Origin: Crossiella sp. CA-258035
Lineage (GTDB): Bacteria > Actinomycetota > Actinomycetes > Mycobacteriales > Pseudonocardiaceae
Direction: 5' to 3'
Assembly: GCF_030064675.1 (NCBI RefSeq)
Contig: NZ_CP116413.1
Location: 8,213,501-8,277,500, forward strand
DNA length: 64,000 nt
The position numbers and the translations under genes are program-made. The notes beneath the pieces are model-generated. The model ran no database searches, was not told the DNA's origin, and worked only from the letters and a program-made list of their open reading frames with translations. Below are positions 57,688-64,000 of this stretch, piece after piece. The number at the start of each line of letters is the position of its first letter. The stretch's first letter is position 1.

Positions 57688-58893
57688 TCACCGCGGTTCC
57701 GGCAGCCGCGCGCCGGTGAACAGCACGGCCGCGGCGAAGTGCGCCTCGGCGAACCCGGCCGCACCGTCGAAGCGGGTGCCGGTGAACGCGGCCGTGTCCT
57801 CGAACCTGGCCTGGTGGAACGAGGCGTCGCCGTGGAAGTGCACCTGCCGGATCCACGCGGGACCGGCGAAGCGCACCTCGGCGAACCGGCTGTCACCGCG
57901 GAAGCTCGCCCCGGTCAGCCGGGCGCAGCGGTCGAACCGGGCGCTGGTGAACCAGGCGTCATTGCGGAAGGCGGTGTTGGTGAACCAGGCGTCCTGCTCG
58001 AACCGCGCGCCGCGGAAACCGGTGTCGCCGTGGAACTCCGCGTTGCGGAAGGACGCCTCGCCGGCGAACCGCGCTGAGCGGAACACCGCCTTGTCCGCGA
58101 ACACCGCCCTGGCGAACCGCGCGTTGCCGTTGAACACGGCGTGGGTGAACAGGGCGCGGCCGGTGAAGCGGGTCGCGCTGAACCGGGCGTCGCCTTCGAA
58201 GGCGGTGCCGACGAACACGGCCGCGCCCACCTCACCGCCGGAGAGGTTGAACTCGACCAGGGTGGCCCCGGACAGGTCGAGCGCGATGCCGGGCCAGAAG
58301 TTGTCGTTGGTCATCTGGCCGTCGGCGTCCCGGTCCGGGCGCAGGTGCGCGGCCAGGATGTGCTGCGCGGTCAGCCGGACCTGGCGTTCCTGCCCGGGAT
58401 CGGGGTCCGCGACCGGCATCCGCAGGTAGGCGCACAGCACGTTGACGATGGTCTGCCGGTGCTCAGGGGTGCCCTGGGCCAGGCGTTCCAGCGCGTGCAG
58501 GCCGGCCAGCCGGACCGGGGCCTTGTCCGAGCCGAGTTGTTCGGCCGCCTTGGTGTACAGCTCGGTGACCCGGCGTTCGGTGGCATCGTGCCGGGTGTCG
58601 GTGGCGGCGAGGTCCTGCAGGTCCAGGGCCACCTCGGTGGTGCGCTGGCGGCGCACCGCGAGCAGCAGCGCCAGCGCGGCCGCCGTCCCGCCCGCCGCAG
58701 TCAGCGCGGTGCGGATCGCTTCCATCGCGGCCCGCTCCCGCTCGGCGTCGGTCAGGCTGGTCGCGCGCGGCCACAACGCGAAACCGGTGGCGACCCCGAG
58801 TCCGAGCACCAGCAGGACCGCTCCGCCGATCCACCACCAGCGCAGCGGGCGCAGGCGGACGGCATCCCGAGCGGACCGCCGCGTGTTGGGCAT
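57688..58893 (-). CDS. Membrane-anchored pentapeptide-repeat protein
   Basis: The 401-residue protein starts at ATG 58893. Two transmembrane helices occupy residues about 18-38 and 60-80. An armadillo-like segment follows (RRVTELYTKAAEQLGSDKAPVRLAGLHALERLAQG, TIVNVLCAYLRMP), and then about 170 residues of pentapeptide repeats with A-x-F spacing (ARFSATRFTGRALFTHAVFNGNARF) that should form a right-handed quadrilateral helix. It is a paralog in plan of the gene at 27073. Function unknown. It is convergent with the sortase gene, 6 nt apart. Confidence 0.82.
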   Translation of the reverse strand: MPNTRRSARDAVRLRPLRWWWIGGAVLLVLGLGVATGFALWPRATSLTDAERERAAMEAIRTALTAAGGTAAALALLLAVRRQRTTEVALDLQDLAATDTRHDATERRVTELYTKAAEQLGSDKAPVRLAGLHALERLAQGTPEHRQTIVNVLCAYLRMPVADPDPGQERQVRLTAQHILAAHLRPDRDADGQMTNDNFWPGIALDLSGATLVEFNLSGGEVGAAVFVGTAFEGDARFSATRFTGRALFTHAVFNGNARFARAVFADKAVFRSARFAGEASFRNAEFHGDTGFRGARFEQDAWFTNTAFRNDAWFTSARFDRCARLTGASFRGDSRFAEVRFAGPAWIRQVHFHGDASFHQARFEDTAAFTGTRFDGAAGFAEAHFAAAVLFTGARLPEPR

Positions 58894-58957
58894 GGCCCGA
58901 TCATGTCGCGGAGGGGCCCGGGTCCGGAAGACCACGGGCCCCGATCGCGGTGCGGAC

Positions 58958-59950
58958 TCAGTTGCCGTCGGAGGTGTAGATGCCGCCCGGCGTGATGATC
59001 CACAACGAACCGTCCGGCGCGGCCTGCGCGGCGCGGGTGCGGCCCAGGTTGGTGTAGATCTTGCCGCCGGAGCCGCTCAGGTTGGTCTTGTACGTGCCGC
59101 CCTTGAGCGAGGCGATGTAGAGGCTGCCCTTGTAGTGGGCCAGGCCGCTCGGGGTCGCCGAGGAGGTCGACCAGGTCTTGACCGGGTTGGTCATGCCGGG
59201 GTTGCCGCAGGGGCCCTCGCAGGTCGACCAGCCGTAGTTCTTGCCGGCGTCGATCTTGTTCAGCTCGTCGACCTTGCTGGCGCCGATGTCGGTGGCGTAG
59301 AGCTGGGCGCCGACCCAGGTCAGGCCCTGCACGTTGCGGTGCCCGTAGGAGTAGACCCGGCTGTTGAACGGGTTGCCCGGCGCGGCCGCGCCGTCCTTGG
59401 TGATGCGGAGGATCTTGCCGCCGAGGGAGTTCTTGTTCTGGCCGTTGGCGCTGTTCTGGCCGTCGCCGGTGCCCGCGTAGAGGAAGCCGTCCGGCCCGAA
59501 GGCGATCCGGCCGCCGTGGTGGAAGGAGGAACCGCGCGGGATGCCGGTCACGATCGGCTGCGGGGCCTGGCCCAGCTTGAGCTTGGCGATCCGGTTGTCG
59601 CTGCCGGTGGTGTAGTAGATGAAGACCAGCTGGTCCGCGGCGTAGGTCGGGGAGACCGCGATGCCGAGCAGCCCGGCCTCCTTGGTGACGCTGACCCCCG
59701 GGATGGTCTGCACGTCCGAGACCTTGCCGGCCTTGTCGATCTTGCGGATCTTCTTGCTGTCCTTCTCGGTGAACAGGGCGGTGCCATCGGGCAGCCAGTC
59801 CACGGCCCACGCCTGGTTGAGCCCGGAGGCGATCTGCTTGATCGCCATGGGCGAGGCCTCGGACGCGGTGGCCATCGGTGCGGCGAACGCGGCGGTGGCG
59901 GTCGCGGCGGCGACCACAGCTCCGATGACTGTTCTCCGTCGAGCGTGCAT
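58958..59950 (-). CDS. Secreted PQQ-dependent sugar dehydrogenase (soluble GDH-like)
   Basis: The 330-residue protein, from ATG 59950 with AGGAGGGG upstream, has a signal peptide (RRTVIGAVVAAATATAAFAAP) and a six-bladed propeller of the glucose/sorbosone dehydrogenase family. Motifs include NQAWAVDWLPDGTALFTEK, GLLGIAVSPTY, SSFHHGGRIAFGPDGFLYAGTGD with the catalytic His, and YSYGHRNVQGLTW. It would oxidise sugars outside the cell using PQQ. It is divergent from the PQQ synthesis genes across 271 nt, so enzyme and cofactor are probably co-regulated. Confidence 0.88.
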   Translation of the reverse strand: MHARRRTVIGAVVAAATATAAFAAPMATASEASPMAIKQIASGLNQAWAVDWLPDGTALFTEKDSKKIRKIDKAGKVSDVQTIPGVSVTKEAGLLGIAVSPTYAADQLVFIYYTTGSDNRIAKLKLGQAPQPIVTGIPRGSSFHHGGRIAFGPDGFLYAGTGDGQNSANGQNKNSLGGKILRITKDGAAAPGNPFNSRVYSYGHRNVQGLTWVGAQLYATDIGASKVDELNKIDAGKNYGWSTCEGPCGNPGMTNPVKTWSTSSATPSGLAHYKGSLYIASLKGGTYKTNLSGSGGKIYTNLGRTRAAQAAPDGSLWIITPGGIYTSDGN

Positions 59951-60052
59951 CGTGCCCCTCCTGATCATGCCGGTGGAGTGCGGGAACGGCGGCGGGATGG
60001 CGGCGGCACAGGGTCGGATGTAACCGTTTGCAGTTTGGCCGACCCTACCCAA

Positions 60053-60066
60053 GGCAAGCGCTTACC
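60053..60066. promoter_or_regulatory. LacI-family-like operator palindrome
   Basis: GGCAAGCGCTTACC is a near-perfect palindrome around AAGCGCTT, the core of many actinobacterial LacI-family sugar-regulator sites. It lies 103 nt upstream of the sugar dehydrogenase start and 156 nt upstream of pqqA. No LacI gene is in the window. Confidence 0.5.
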
Positions 60067-60078
60067 GCTAGGCCTGTC

Positions 60079-60122
60079 AACGCCGTCTGGAAAGTTCCCT
60101 GAAAAATACGAACGGCGTCTGG
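60079..60122. promoter_or_regulatory. Paired 12-bp direct repeats upstream of pqqA
   Basis: AACGCCGTCTGG (60079-60090) and AACGGCGTCTGG (60111-60122) differ at one base and are spaced 32 bp apart, start to start, about three helical turns. They lie just upstream of the likely pqq promoter, with TAGCGT at 60144-60149 a possible -10. They may bind an activator of the operon. Confidence 0.45.
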
Positions 60123-60221
60123 CGGCCGGGCGAAAAACGTGTCTAGCGTGGTGTCGCTCGCCATGAGCGATGGAGAGGGCGGTTCGGCGGCGGACCGCCC
60201 GTGATCCGAGGAGTGAGCGTT

Positions 60222-60311
60222 ATGGAAACTCGTGAAGTGTGGACCCGTCCGGAATTCACCGAGTACGACACGCCCATGGAGGTCACCGCGTACGCGGCCC
60301 GCATGGACTGA
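60222..60311 (+). CDS. pqqA: PQQ precursor peptide PqqA
   Basis: This 29-residue ribosomal peptide is the substrate for pyrroloquinoline quinone. The sequence ends EYDTPMEVTAYAARMD. The conserved E-x-x-x-Y pair that is crosslinked by PqqE is E20 and Y24 in MEVTAY. GAGGAG at 60208-60213 lies 8 nt before ATG. It is the first gene of pqqACDEB and is followed by a hairpin. The N-terminal leader (METREVWTRPEFT) differs from proteobacterial PqqA. A small hairpin (60178-60200) also lies just before the ribosome site. Confidence 0.93.
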   Translation: METREVWTRPEFTEYDTPMEVTAYAARMD

Positions 60312-60321
60312 TGCTCATCCA

Positions 60322-60352
60322 GGGTGGGAGCCGCGGCCCTGTGGCTCCCACC
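60322..60352 (+). terminator. Hairpin attenuator between pqqA and pqqC
   Basis: An 11-bp perfect stem (60322-60332 with 60342-60352) with a 9-nt loop lies 10 nt after the pqqA stop, with no T-run. It probably acts as a partial terminator or 3' stabiliser, allowing excess pqqA mRNA over the enzymes. Confidence 0.65.
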
Positions 60353-60404
60353 CGCCTCCGCCGCCGCCAGCACTGTCGGAGCTCCCCCGAAAGGTAGTGC
60401 GGAG

Positions 60405-61106
60405 ATGGCTGCCAGCCAGGATGTGTTGTCGCGCGAGGACTTCCTCGCCGCGTTGCGGGGTCTGTCCCACCGCTACTGGGGAACCCACCCCTTCCACCAG
60501 CGGATGCACGCCGGTGAGCTGAGCGAGCACGAGCTGCGCACCTGGGCGGCCAACCGCTGGTACTACCAGTGCATGCTGCCGCAGAAGGACGCGGCGATCA
60601 TCAGCAACTGCCCGCTGCCCGAGGTCCGGCGGCACTGGCTGGACCGGATCGTCTACCACGACGGCAGGACCGAGGGCGAGGGCGGCGCGGAGAGTTGGCT
60701 GCGGCTGTGCCAGGCGGTCGGCCTCAGCCGCGAGGAAGTGCTGGACCAGCGGCACGTCGCGCCGGGCACCCGGTTCGCGGTGGACGCCTACGTCACCTTC
60801 GCCCGGCAGCAGCCCTGGATCATCGGGATCGCCTCCGGGCTGACCGAGATGTTCGCCGGACACCTGATGCGCCAACGGGTTGCCGATGTGCTGGCCAACT
60901 ACGCGTGGATCAGGCGGGAGGACCTCGCCTACTTCACCACCCGCATCGACAAGGTCGCAGGCGAAGGCAAGGAGACCGTGGACCTGGTGCTGGAGCACTG
61001 CGTCACCCGGGAGCTCCAGGACGCCGCGGTGGCCGCGCTGAGCTTCAAGTGCGACGTGCTGTGGTCCATGCTGGACTCGATCGAGCGTGCCGCGGCGAAG
61101 GGATAG
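60405..61106 (+). CDS. pqqC: Pyrroloquinoline-quinone synthase PqqC
   Basis: PqqC catalyses the final cofactor-free oxidation and ring closure to PQQ. The 233-residue all-helical protein has the family residues in HRYWGTHPFHQRMHAGELS, ANRWYYQCMLPQKDAAIISNCP, RIVYHDG, VDAYVTFARQQPWIIGIASGLTEMFAGHLM and DLVLEHCVTRELQ. Starts earlier in the frame (from 60324) run through the hairpin and are rejected; ATG 60405 has a weak AAAGG upstream. It lies 4 nt before pqqD. Confidence 0.95.
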   Translation: MAASQDVLSREDFLAALRGLSHRYWGTHPFHQRMHAGELSEHELRTWAANRWYYQCMLPQKDAAIISNCPLPEVRRHWLDRIVYHDGRTEGEGGAESWLRLCQAVGLSREEVLDQRHVAPGTRFAVDAYVTFARQQPWIIGIASGLTEMFAGHLMRQRVADVLANYAWIRREDLAYFTTRIDKVAGEGKETVDLVLEHCVTRELQDAAVAALSFKCDVLWSMLDSIERAAAKG

Positions 61107-61110
61107 CCGG

Positions 61111-61395
61111 ATGAGCGAGATCACCGGAACCACCCGGCCGCGGCTGCGCCGAGGGGTGCGGCTGAGCTACGACAAGGTCCGCGAGACGCACGTGCTGCTC
61201 TTCCCCGAGGGCGTGCTGGTGCCCAACCCGACCGCGGCCGCGGTGCTCTCGCACTGCGACGGGGTCAACGACGTCGACGCCGTGGTGAAGCTGCTTTCCG
61301 AGCGCTACCAAGGGGTTTCCGTCTCCGATGTGGCCGAGCTGCTGATCGCGCTGCGGGAGCGGCGGATCGTGGAGCTGGAGGTGCCGGATGCCTGA
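61111..61395 (+). CDS. pqqD: PQQ peptide chaperone PqqD
   Basis: PqqD binds PqqA and delivers it to the radical SAM enzyme PqqE. The 94-residue protein has the winged-helix PqqD fold: RPRLRRGVRLSYDKVRETHVLLFPEGVLVPNPTAAAVL, then VDAVVKLLSERYQGVSVSDVAELLIAL and a final strand. ATG 61111 follows pqqC by 4 nt. Its end overlaps pqqE by 8 nt, fitting the tight PqqD-PqqE partnership. Confidence 0.93.
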   Translation: MSEITGTTRPRLRRGVRLSYDKVRETHVLLFPEGVLVPNPTAAAVLSHCDGVNDVDAVVKLLSERYQGVSVSDVAELLIALRERRIVELEVPDA

Positions 61396-62497
61396 GGCCG
61401 AGCCGCCGCTGGGCATGCTCGCCGAGCTGACCCACCGCTGCCCGCTGCACTGCCCCTACTGCTCCAACCCGCTGGAGCTGATCGCCAAGAACAACGAGCT
61501 GAGCACCGAGCAGTGGCGTTCGGTGCTCACCCAGGCCCGCGAGCTCGGCGTGCTCCAGGTGCACATGTCCGGCGGCGAACCCCTTGCCCGCCACGACCTC
61601 CGCGAGTTGGTGGAGCACGCGAGCGAGCTCGGCTGCTACGTGAACCTGGTGACCAGCGGGCTCGGCCTGACCGAGCCGGTGCTGCGCGAGTTGGCCGACC
61701 GGGGACTGGCGCACGTGCAACTGTCCATTCAGGACTCGGACCCGGTGCGGGGCAACCAGGTCGCGGGCGCCCGCGCGCACGACCGGAAGCTGGCCGCGGC
61801 CGAGGTGGTGCGCAAAGTTGGCCTGCCGCTGACCGGGAACGTGGTGCTCACCCGGCTCAACCACGACCGGATCGGCGAGATCATCGCCATGGCCGAGGCC
61901 ATGGGCGTGGACCGGCTGGAGCTGGCCAACACCCAGTACTACGGCTGGGCGCTGAAGAACCGGGCGCAGCTGATGCCGACCAGGGCACAGCTGGCCACCG
62001 CGGAGCCGATCGTGCGCGCGGCGACCAAGCGGCTGGCCGGACGGATGCAGGTGGTCTACGTGGTGGCCGACTACTACGAGGACTACCCGAAACCGTGCAT
62101 GCACGGCTGGGGCGCGCGGCAGCTGACCGTGGCGCCCAACGGCGATGTGCTGCCCTGCCCCGCGGCCACCGCGATCAGCACGCTCGAGCTGGAGAACGTG
62201 AAGGACCGGCCGCTGGCCGAGATCTGGTACCAGGGCGAGTCCTTCAACGCCTACCGCGGCACCGACTGGATGAGCGAGACCTGCCGGGCCTGCCCGCGCA
62301 AGGAGACCGACTTCGGCGGCTGCCGCTGCCAGGCGTTCCTGCTCACCGGCGACGCCGCGGCCACCGACCCGGTGTGCTCCCGCTCGCCGGACCGGCCGAT
62401 CATCGACACCATCCTGGCCCGCCACCACGAGGCCGCCGAGCCGCTGGACGCGCCGCTGGCGATGCGCTGGCTCGCCACCGAACGAGGAGCGCGATGA
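61388..62497 (+). CDS. pqqE: PqqA peptide cyclase PqqE (radical SAM)
   Basis: PqqE forms the carbon-carbon bond between Glu and Tyr of PqqA. The 369-residue protein has the radical SAM cluster motif C18-x3-C22-x2-C25 (HRCPLHCPYC), the GGEP loop in VHMSGGEPLARHDL, and a C-terminal SPASM region with Cys in YPKPCMHGWGARQ, GDVLPCPAA and CRACPRKETDFGGCRCQAF for auxiliary clusters. It overlaps pqqD by 8 nt and pqqB by 4 nt (ATGA). It acts with PqqD in the cytoplasm. Confidence 0.95.
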   Translation: MPEAEPPLGMLAELTHRCPLHCPYCSNPLELIAKNNELSTEQWRSVLTQARELGVLQVHMSGGEPLARHDLRELVEHASELGCYVNLVTSGLGLTEPVLRELADRGLAHVQLSIQDSDPVRGNQVAGARAHDRKLAAAEVVRKVGLPLTGNVVLTRLNHDRIGEIIAMAEAMGVDRLELANTQYYGWALKNRAQLMPTRAQLATAEPIVRAATKRLAGRMQVVYVVADYYEDYPKPCMHGWGARQLTVAPNGDVLPCPAATAISTLELENVKDRPLAEIWYQGESFNAYRGTDWMSETCRACPRKETDFGGCRCQAFLLTGDAAATDPVCSRSPDRPIIDTILARHHEAAEPLDAPLAMRWLATERGAR

Positions 62498-63390
62498 GGG
62501 TTCTGCTGCTGGGCACGGCGGCAGGCGGCGGTTTCCCGCAGTGGAACTGCGCCTGCCGGATGTGCGCCGCCGGCCGGGACGGCCAGCTGGCCCACCGCAG
62601 CCAGGACGGCATCGCGGTCAGCGCCACCGGCGAGCGCTGGTTCCTGGTCAACGCCAGCCCGGACATCCGCGCACAACTGTTGGCGCACAACCAGTTCCGC
62701 CCCAAGCCACCGAGGGACACCCCGCTGCGCGGCGTGCTGCTCACCGACGCGGAGCTGGACCACTCGCTTGGCCTGATGCTGCTGCGCGAGGGCGACGACC
62801 TGGACGTCTGGGCCCCTGCGGCGGTGCTGCACGGGCTGACCGAGGACTTCGGGCTGCGCGGGGTGCTGGCGCACTACCGGAGCTGGTCCTGGCACACCGT
62901 CGAGCCCGGCACCGCCTTCACCCTCGGCGGCGAGCTGGCGGTGACCGCGTTCCCGGTCAGTGGCAAGCGACCCCGGTACGCCACAGAGTCCACAATGGAC
63001 GGTCCGTGGGTGGTGGCCTACCGGATCACCGACCCGGCCACCGGCGGCGCGCTGGTCTACGCGCCCTGCCTGCGCGAGTGGCCCGAGGGCTTCGACGAGT
63101 TCGTCGGCGACGCCGACTGCGTGATCATCGACGGCACCTTCCACTCCGCCGCGGAGATGTCCGGGGCCACCGGGAAGAAGGCGGACGCGGACCAGAAGTC
63201 CATGGGGCACATCCCGATCGCCGGTCCGGGCGGCGGCCTGGACGTGTTGTCCCGCTTCCCCAGCAAGCGCCGGATCCTGACCCACCTGAACAACACCAAC
63301 CCGGTGCTGGACCCGGACTCACCGGAACACGCCGAGGTGCTGGCCGCCGGGGTGTCCGCACCACCGGACGGCACCGAGCTCGAGCTCTAG
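62494..63390 (+). CDS. pqqB: PQQ biosynthesis protein PqqB
   Basis: PqqB is a metallo-beta-lactamase-fold iron hydroxylase acting on the tyrosine part of the excised Glu-Tyr precursor. The 298-residue protein has VLLLGTAAGGGFPQWNCACRMC with the structural Cys, FLVNASPDIRAQLL, LLTDAELDHSLGLMLLREG, DCVIIDGTFHSAAEM, MGHIPIAGPGG and LTHLNNTNPVLD with the metal His residues. ATG 62494 overlaps the pqqE stop. Its TAG overlaps the stop of the convergent regulator on the other strand (CTAG). No pqqF peptidase lies in the operon. Confidence 0.95.
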   Translation: MRVLLLGTAAGGGFPQWNCACRMCAAGRDGQLAHRSQDGIAVSATGERWFLVNASPDIRAQLLAHNQFRPKPPRDTPLRGVLLTDAELDHSLGLMLLREGDDLDVWAPAAVLHGLTEDFGLRGVLAHYRSWSWHTVEPGTAFTLGGELAVTAFPVSGKRPRYATESTMDGPWVVAYRITDPATGGALVYAPCLREWPEGFDEFVGDADCVIIDGTFHSAAEMSGATGKKADADQKSMGHIPIAGPGGGLDVLSRFPSKRRILTHLNNTNPVLDPDSPEHAEVLAAGVSAPPDGTELEL

Positions 63391-64000
63391 GACGCGGCCA
63401 GCAGGGCATCAGCCTGCGCGCTGCGCTGGTAGAGCACGAACCGGCCGTCCCGGCGCGCGGTGACCAGGCCGGTCCGGCGCAGCGCGCCCAGGTGGTAGGA
63501 CACCGTGGCCGCGGCCAGCTCGTGCCGGTGGGCCAGCTCCGCGGTGGAGCGGGGCGCGTCCAGGTCGGCCAGCAGCGCGGCCCTGGTCGCGCCGACCACC
63601 CTGGCCAGCTCGGCCGGGTCCCGCCTGCCGCGCAGGCCGATCCTGGCGGCCGGGTAGTAGAGGGCGACCTGCCGCTTGTCGTCGCACTGGAGCATGAACT
63701 TCGGCCAGCTGAGCACCGAGGGGACCAGCACGATCGCCTGCCCGGACAGGTCGAGGTCCACCGAGTAGGGCTTGTCCACGGTCACCGCCGAGCCGGTCCA
63801 GTGGCACTTCGGGTCCAGCGTGCTCAGCAGGGTGCCGACCCCTCGGGTGGCCAGCGTCCTGGCCCGGTCGTTGAGATCGGCCTCGGCCAGCGCCTCGATC
63901 CGGTCCCAGCCCTCGGCCAGCGCCAGCCGCCAGAAGGTCTCGATCCCCTCGGCCAGCCGCCCGGCCAGCGTGCCAGCCTCGGCCAGCCGCCGCACCCTGG
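63387..64000 (-). CDS. ArsR-like HTH regulator, 5' end beyond the window
   Basis: The visible part is more than 200 residues. The C-terminal quarter is a winged HTH of ArsR type (STAELAHRHELAAATVSYHLGALRRTGLVTARRDGRFVLYQRS). The rest is a larger ligand- or dimerisation-type domain (GSAVTVDKPYSVDLDLSGQAIVLVPSVLSWP) seen in actinobacterial regulators of 300-350 residues. The frame is open to the window edge, so the true start lies outside; an internal start at 63995 is unlikely. It is convergent with pqqB and need not control it. Confidence 0.75.
   Translation of the reverse strand, partial: RVRRLAEAGTLAGRLAEGIETFWRLALAEGWDRIEALAEADLNDRARTLATRGVGTLLSTLDPKCHWTGSAVTVDKPYSVDLDLSGQAIVLVPSVLSWPKFMLQCDDKRQVALYYPAARIGLRGRRDPAELARVVGATRAALLADLDAPRSTAELAHRHELAAATVSYHLGALRRTGLVTARRDGRFVLYQRSAQADALLAAS

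Overview
This is a contiguous, very high-GC actinobacterial chromosome segment. The GTG-rich starts, 4-base stop/start overlaps (ATGA/GTGA), mycothiol-conjugate amidase, GuaB1, PIN-PhoH and a PPE-like/EspG pair all fit a mycolic-acid-related actinomycete. From gene content I infer the family Pseudonocardiaceae; the genus cannot be fixed from the sequence alone. I see no rRNA, tRNA, phage, insertion sequence or CRISPR array.

A conserved housekeeping backbone runs through the window. From memory, its gene set matches the Mycobacterium tuberculosis Rv1074c-Rv1109c region: xseA, xseB, glpX, fumC, PIN-phoH, short-chain Z-prenyl transferase, TrhA/hemolysin III, DUF255 protein, DUF4307 protein, mca, a single-pass membrane protein, greA, metB, a Pra-like Q/P-rich membrane protein, cbs, an SGNH hydrolase and a thiolase. 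Accessory islands interrupt this backbone.

Layout: 1-3260, exonuclease VII genes and glpX. 3267-7048, a minus-strand operon of a protein-glutaminase-like enzyme and two small proteins, facing a tandem pair of secreted S1 proteases. 7167-17184, L,D-transpeptidase, ferredoxin reductase, fumC, DMT transporter, MocR regulator, LigB, small genes, NmrA-like oxidoreductase and guaB1. 17230-23806, PIN-PhoH, a PfkB kinase preceded by a striking 30-bp repeat array, DUF885 peptidase, prenyl transferase, CoA-binding protein and TrhA. 23862-28170, two unknown genes and a small ESX-like module (PE-like, PPE-like, EspG, pentapeptide protein). 28123-34408, DUF255 protein, then a PucR regulator divergent from a GABA permease/transaminase operon. 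34451-40072, an RNA-repair operon: Hen1, Pnkp and two RlaP/COG3541-type nucleotidyltransferases, followed by a DUF4287 gene. 40077-42537, mca, DUF4307 and greA. 42588-47291, CPBP protease, Lrp regulator and hppD, and an erythromycin-esterase-like protein. 47379-51190, reverse transsulfuration (metB, cbs) around the Pra-like gene. 51231-55168, a long perfect inverted repeat, SGNH hydrolase, thiolase and a BI-1 protein. 55492-58893, a surface protein with a class F sortase and a second pentapeptide protein. 58958-63390, a secreted quinoprotein sugar dehydrogenase divergent from a complete pqqACDEB operon, so cofactor synthesis and its probable client enzyme are side by side. 63387 to the end is a partial HTH regulator.

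The most unusual items are the glutaminase-like operon, the 30-bp array at the pfkB start, the extended Hen1/Pnkp operon with paired nucleotidyltransferases, the regulatory architecture between the sugar dehydrogenase and pqqA, and the 21-bp perfect inverted repeat upstream of the gene at 51478.
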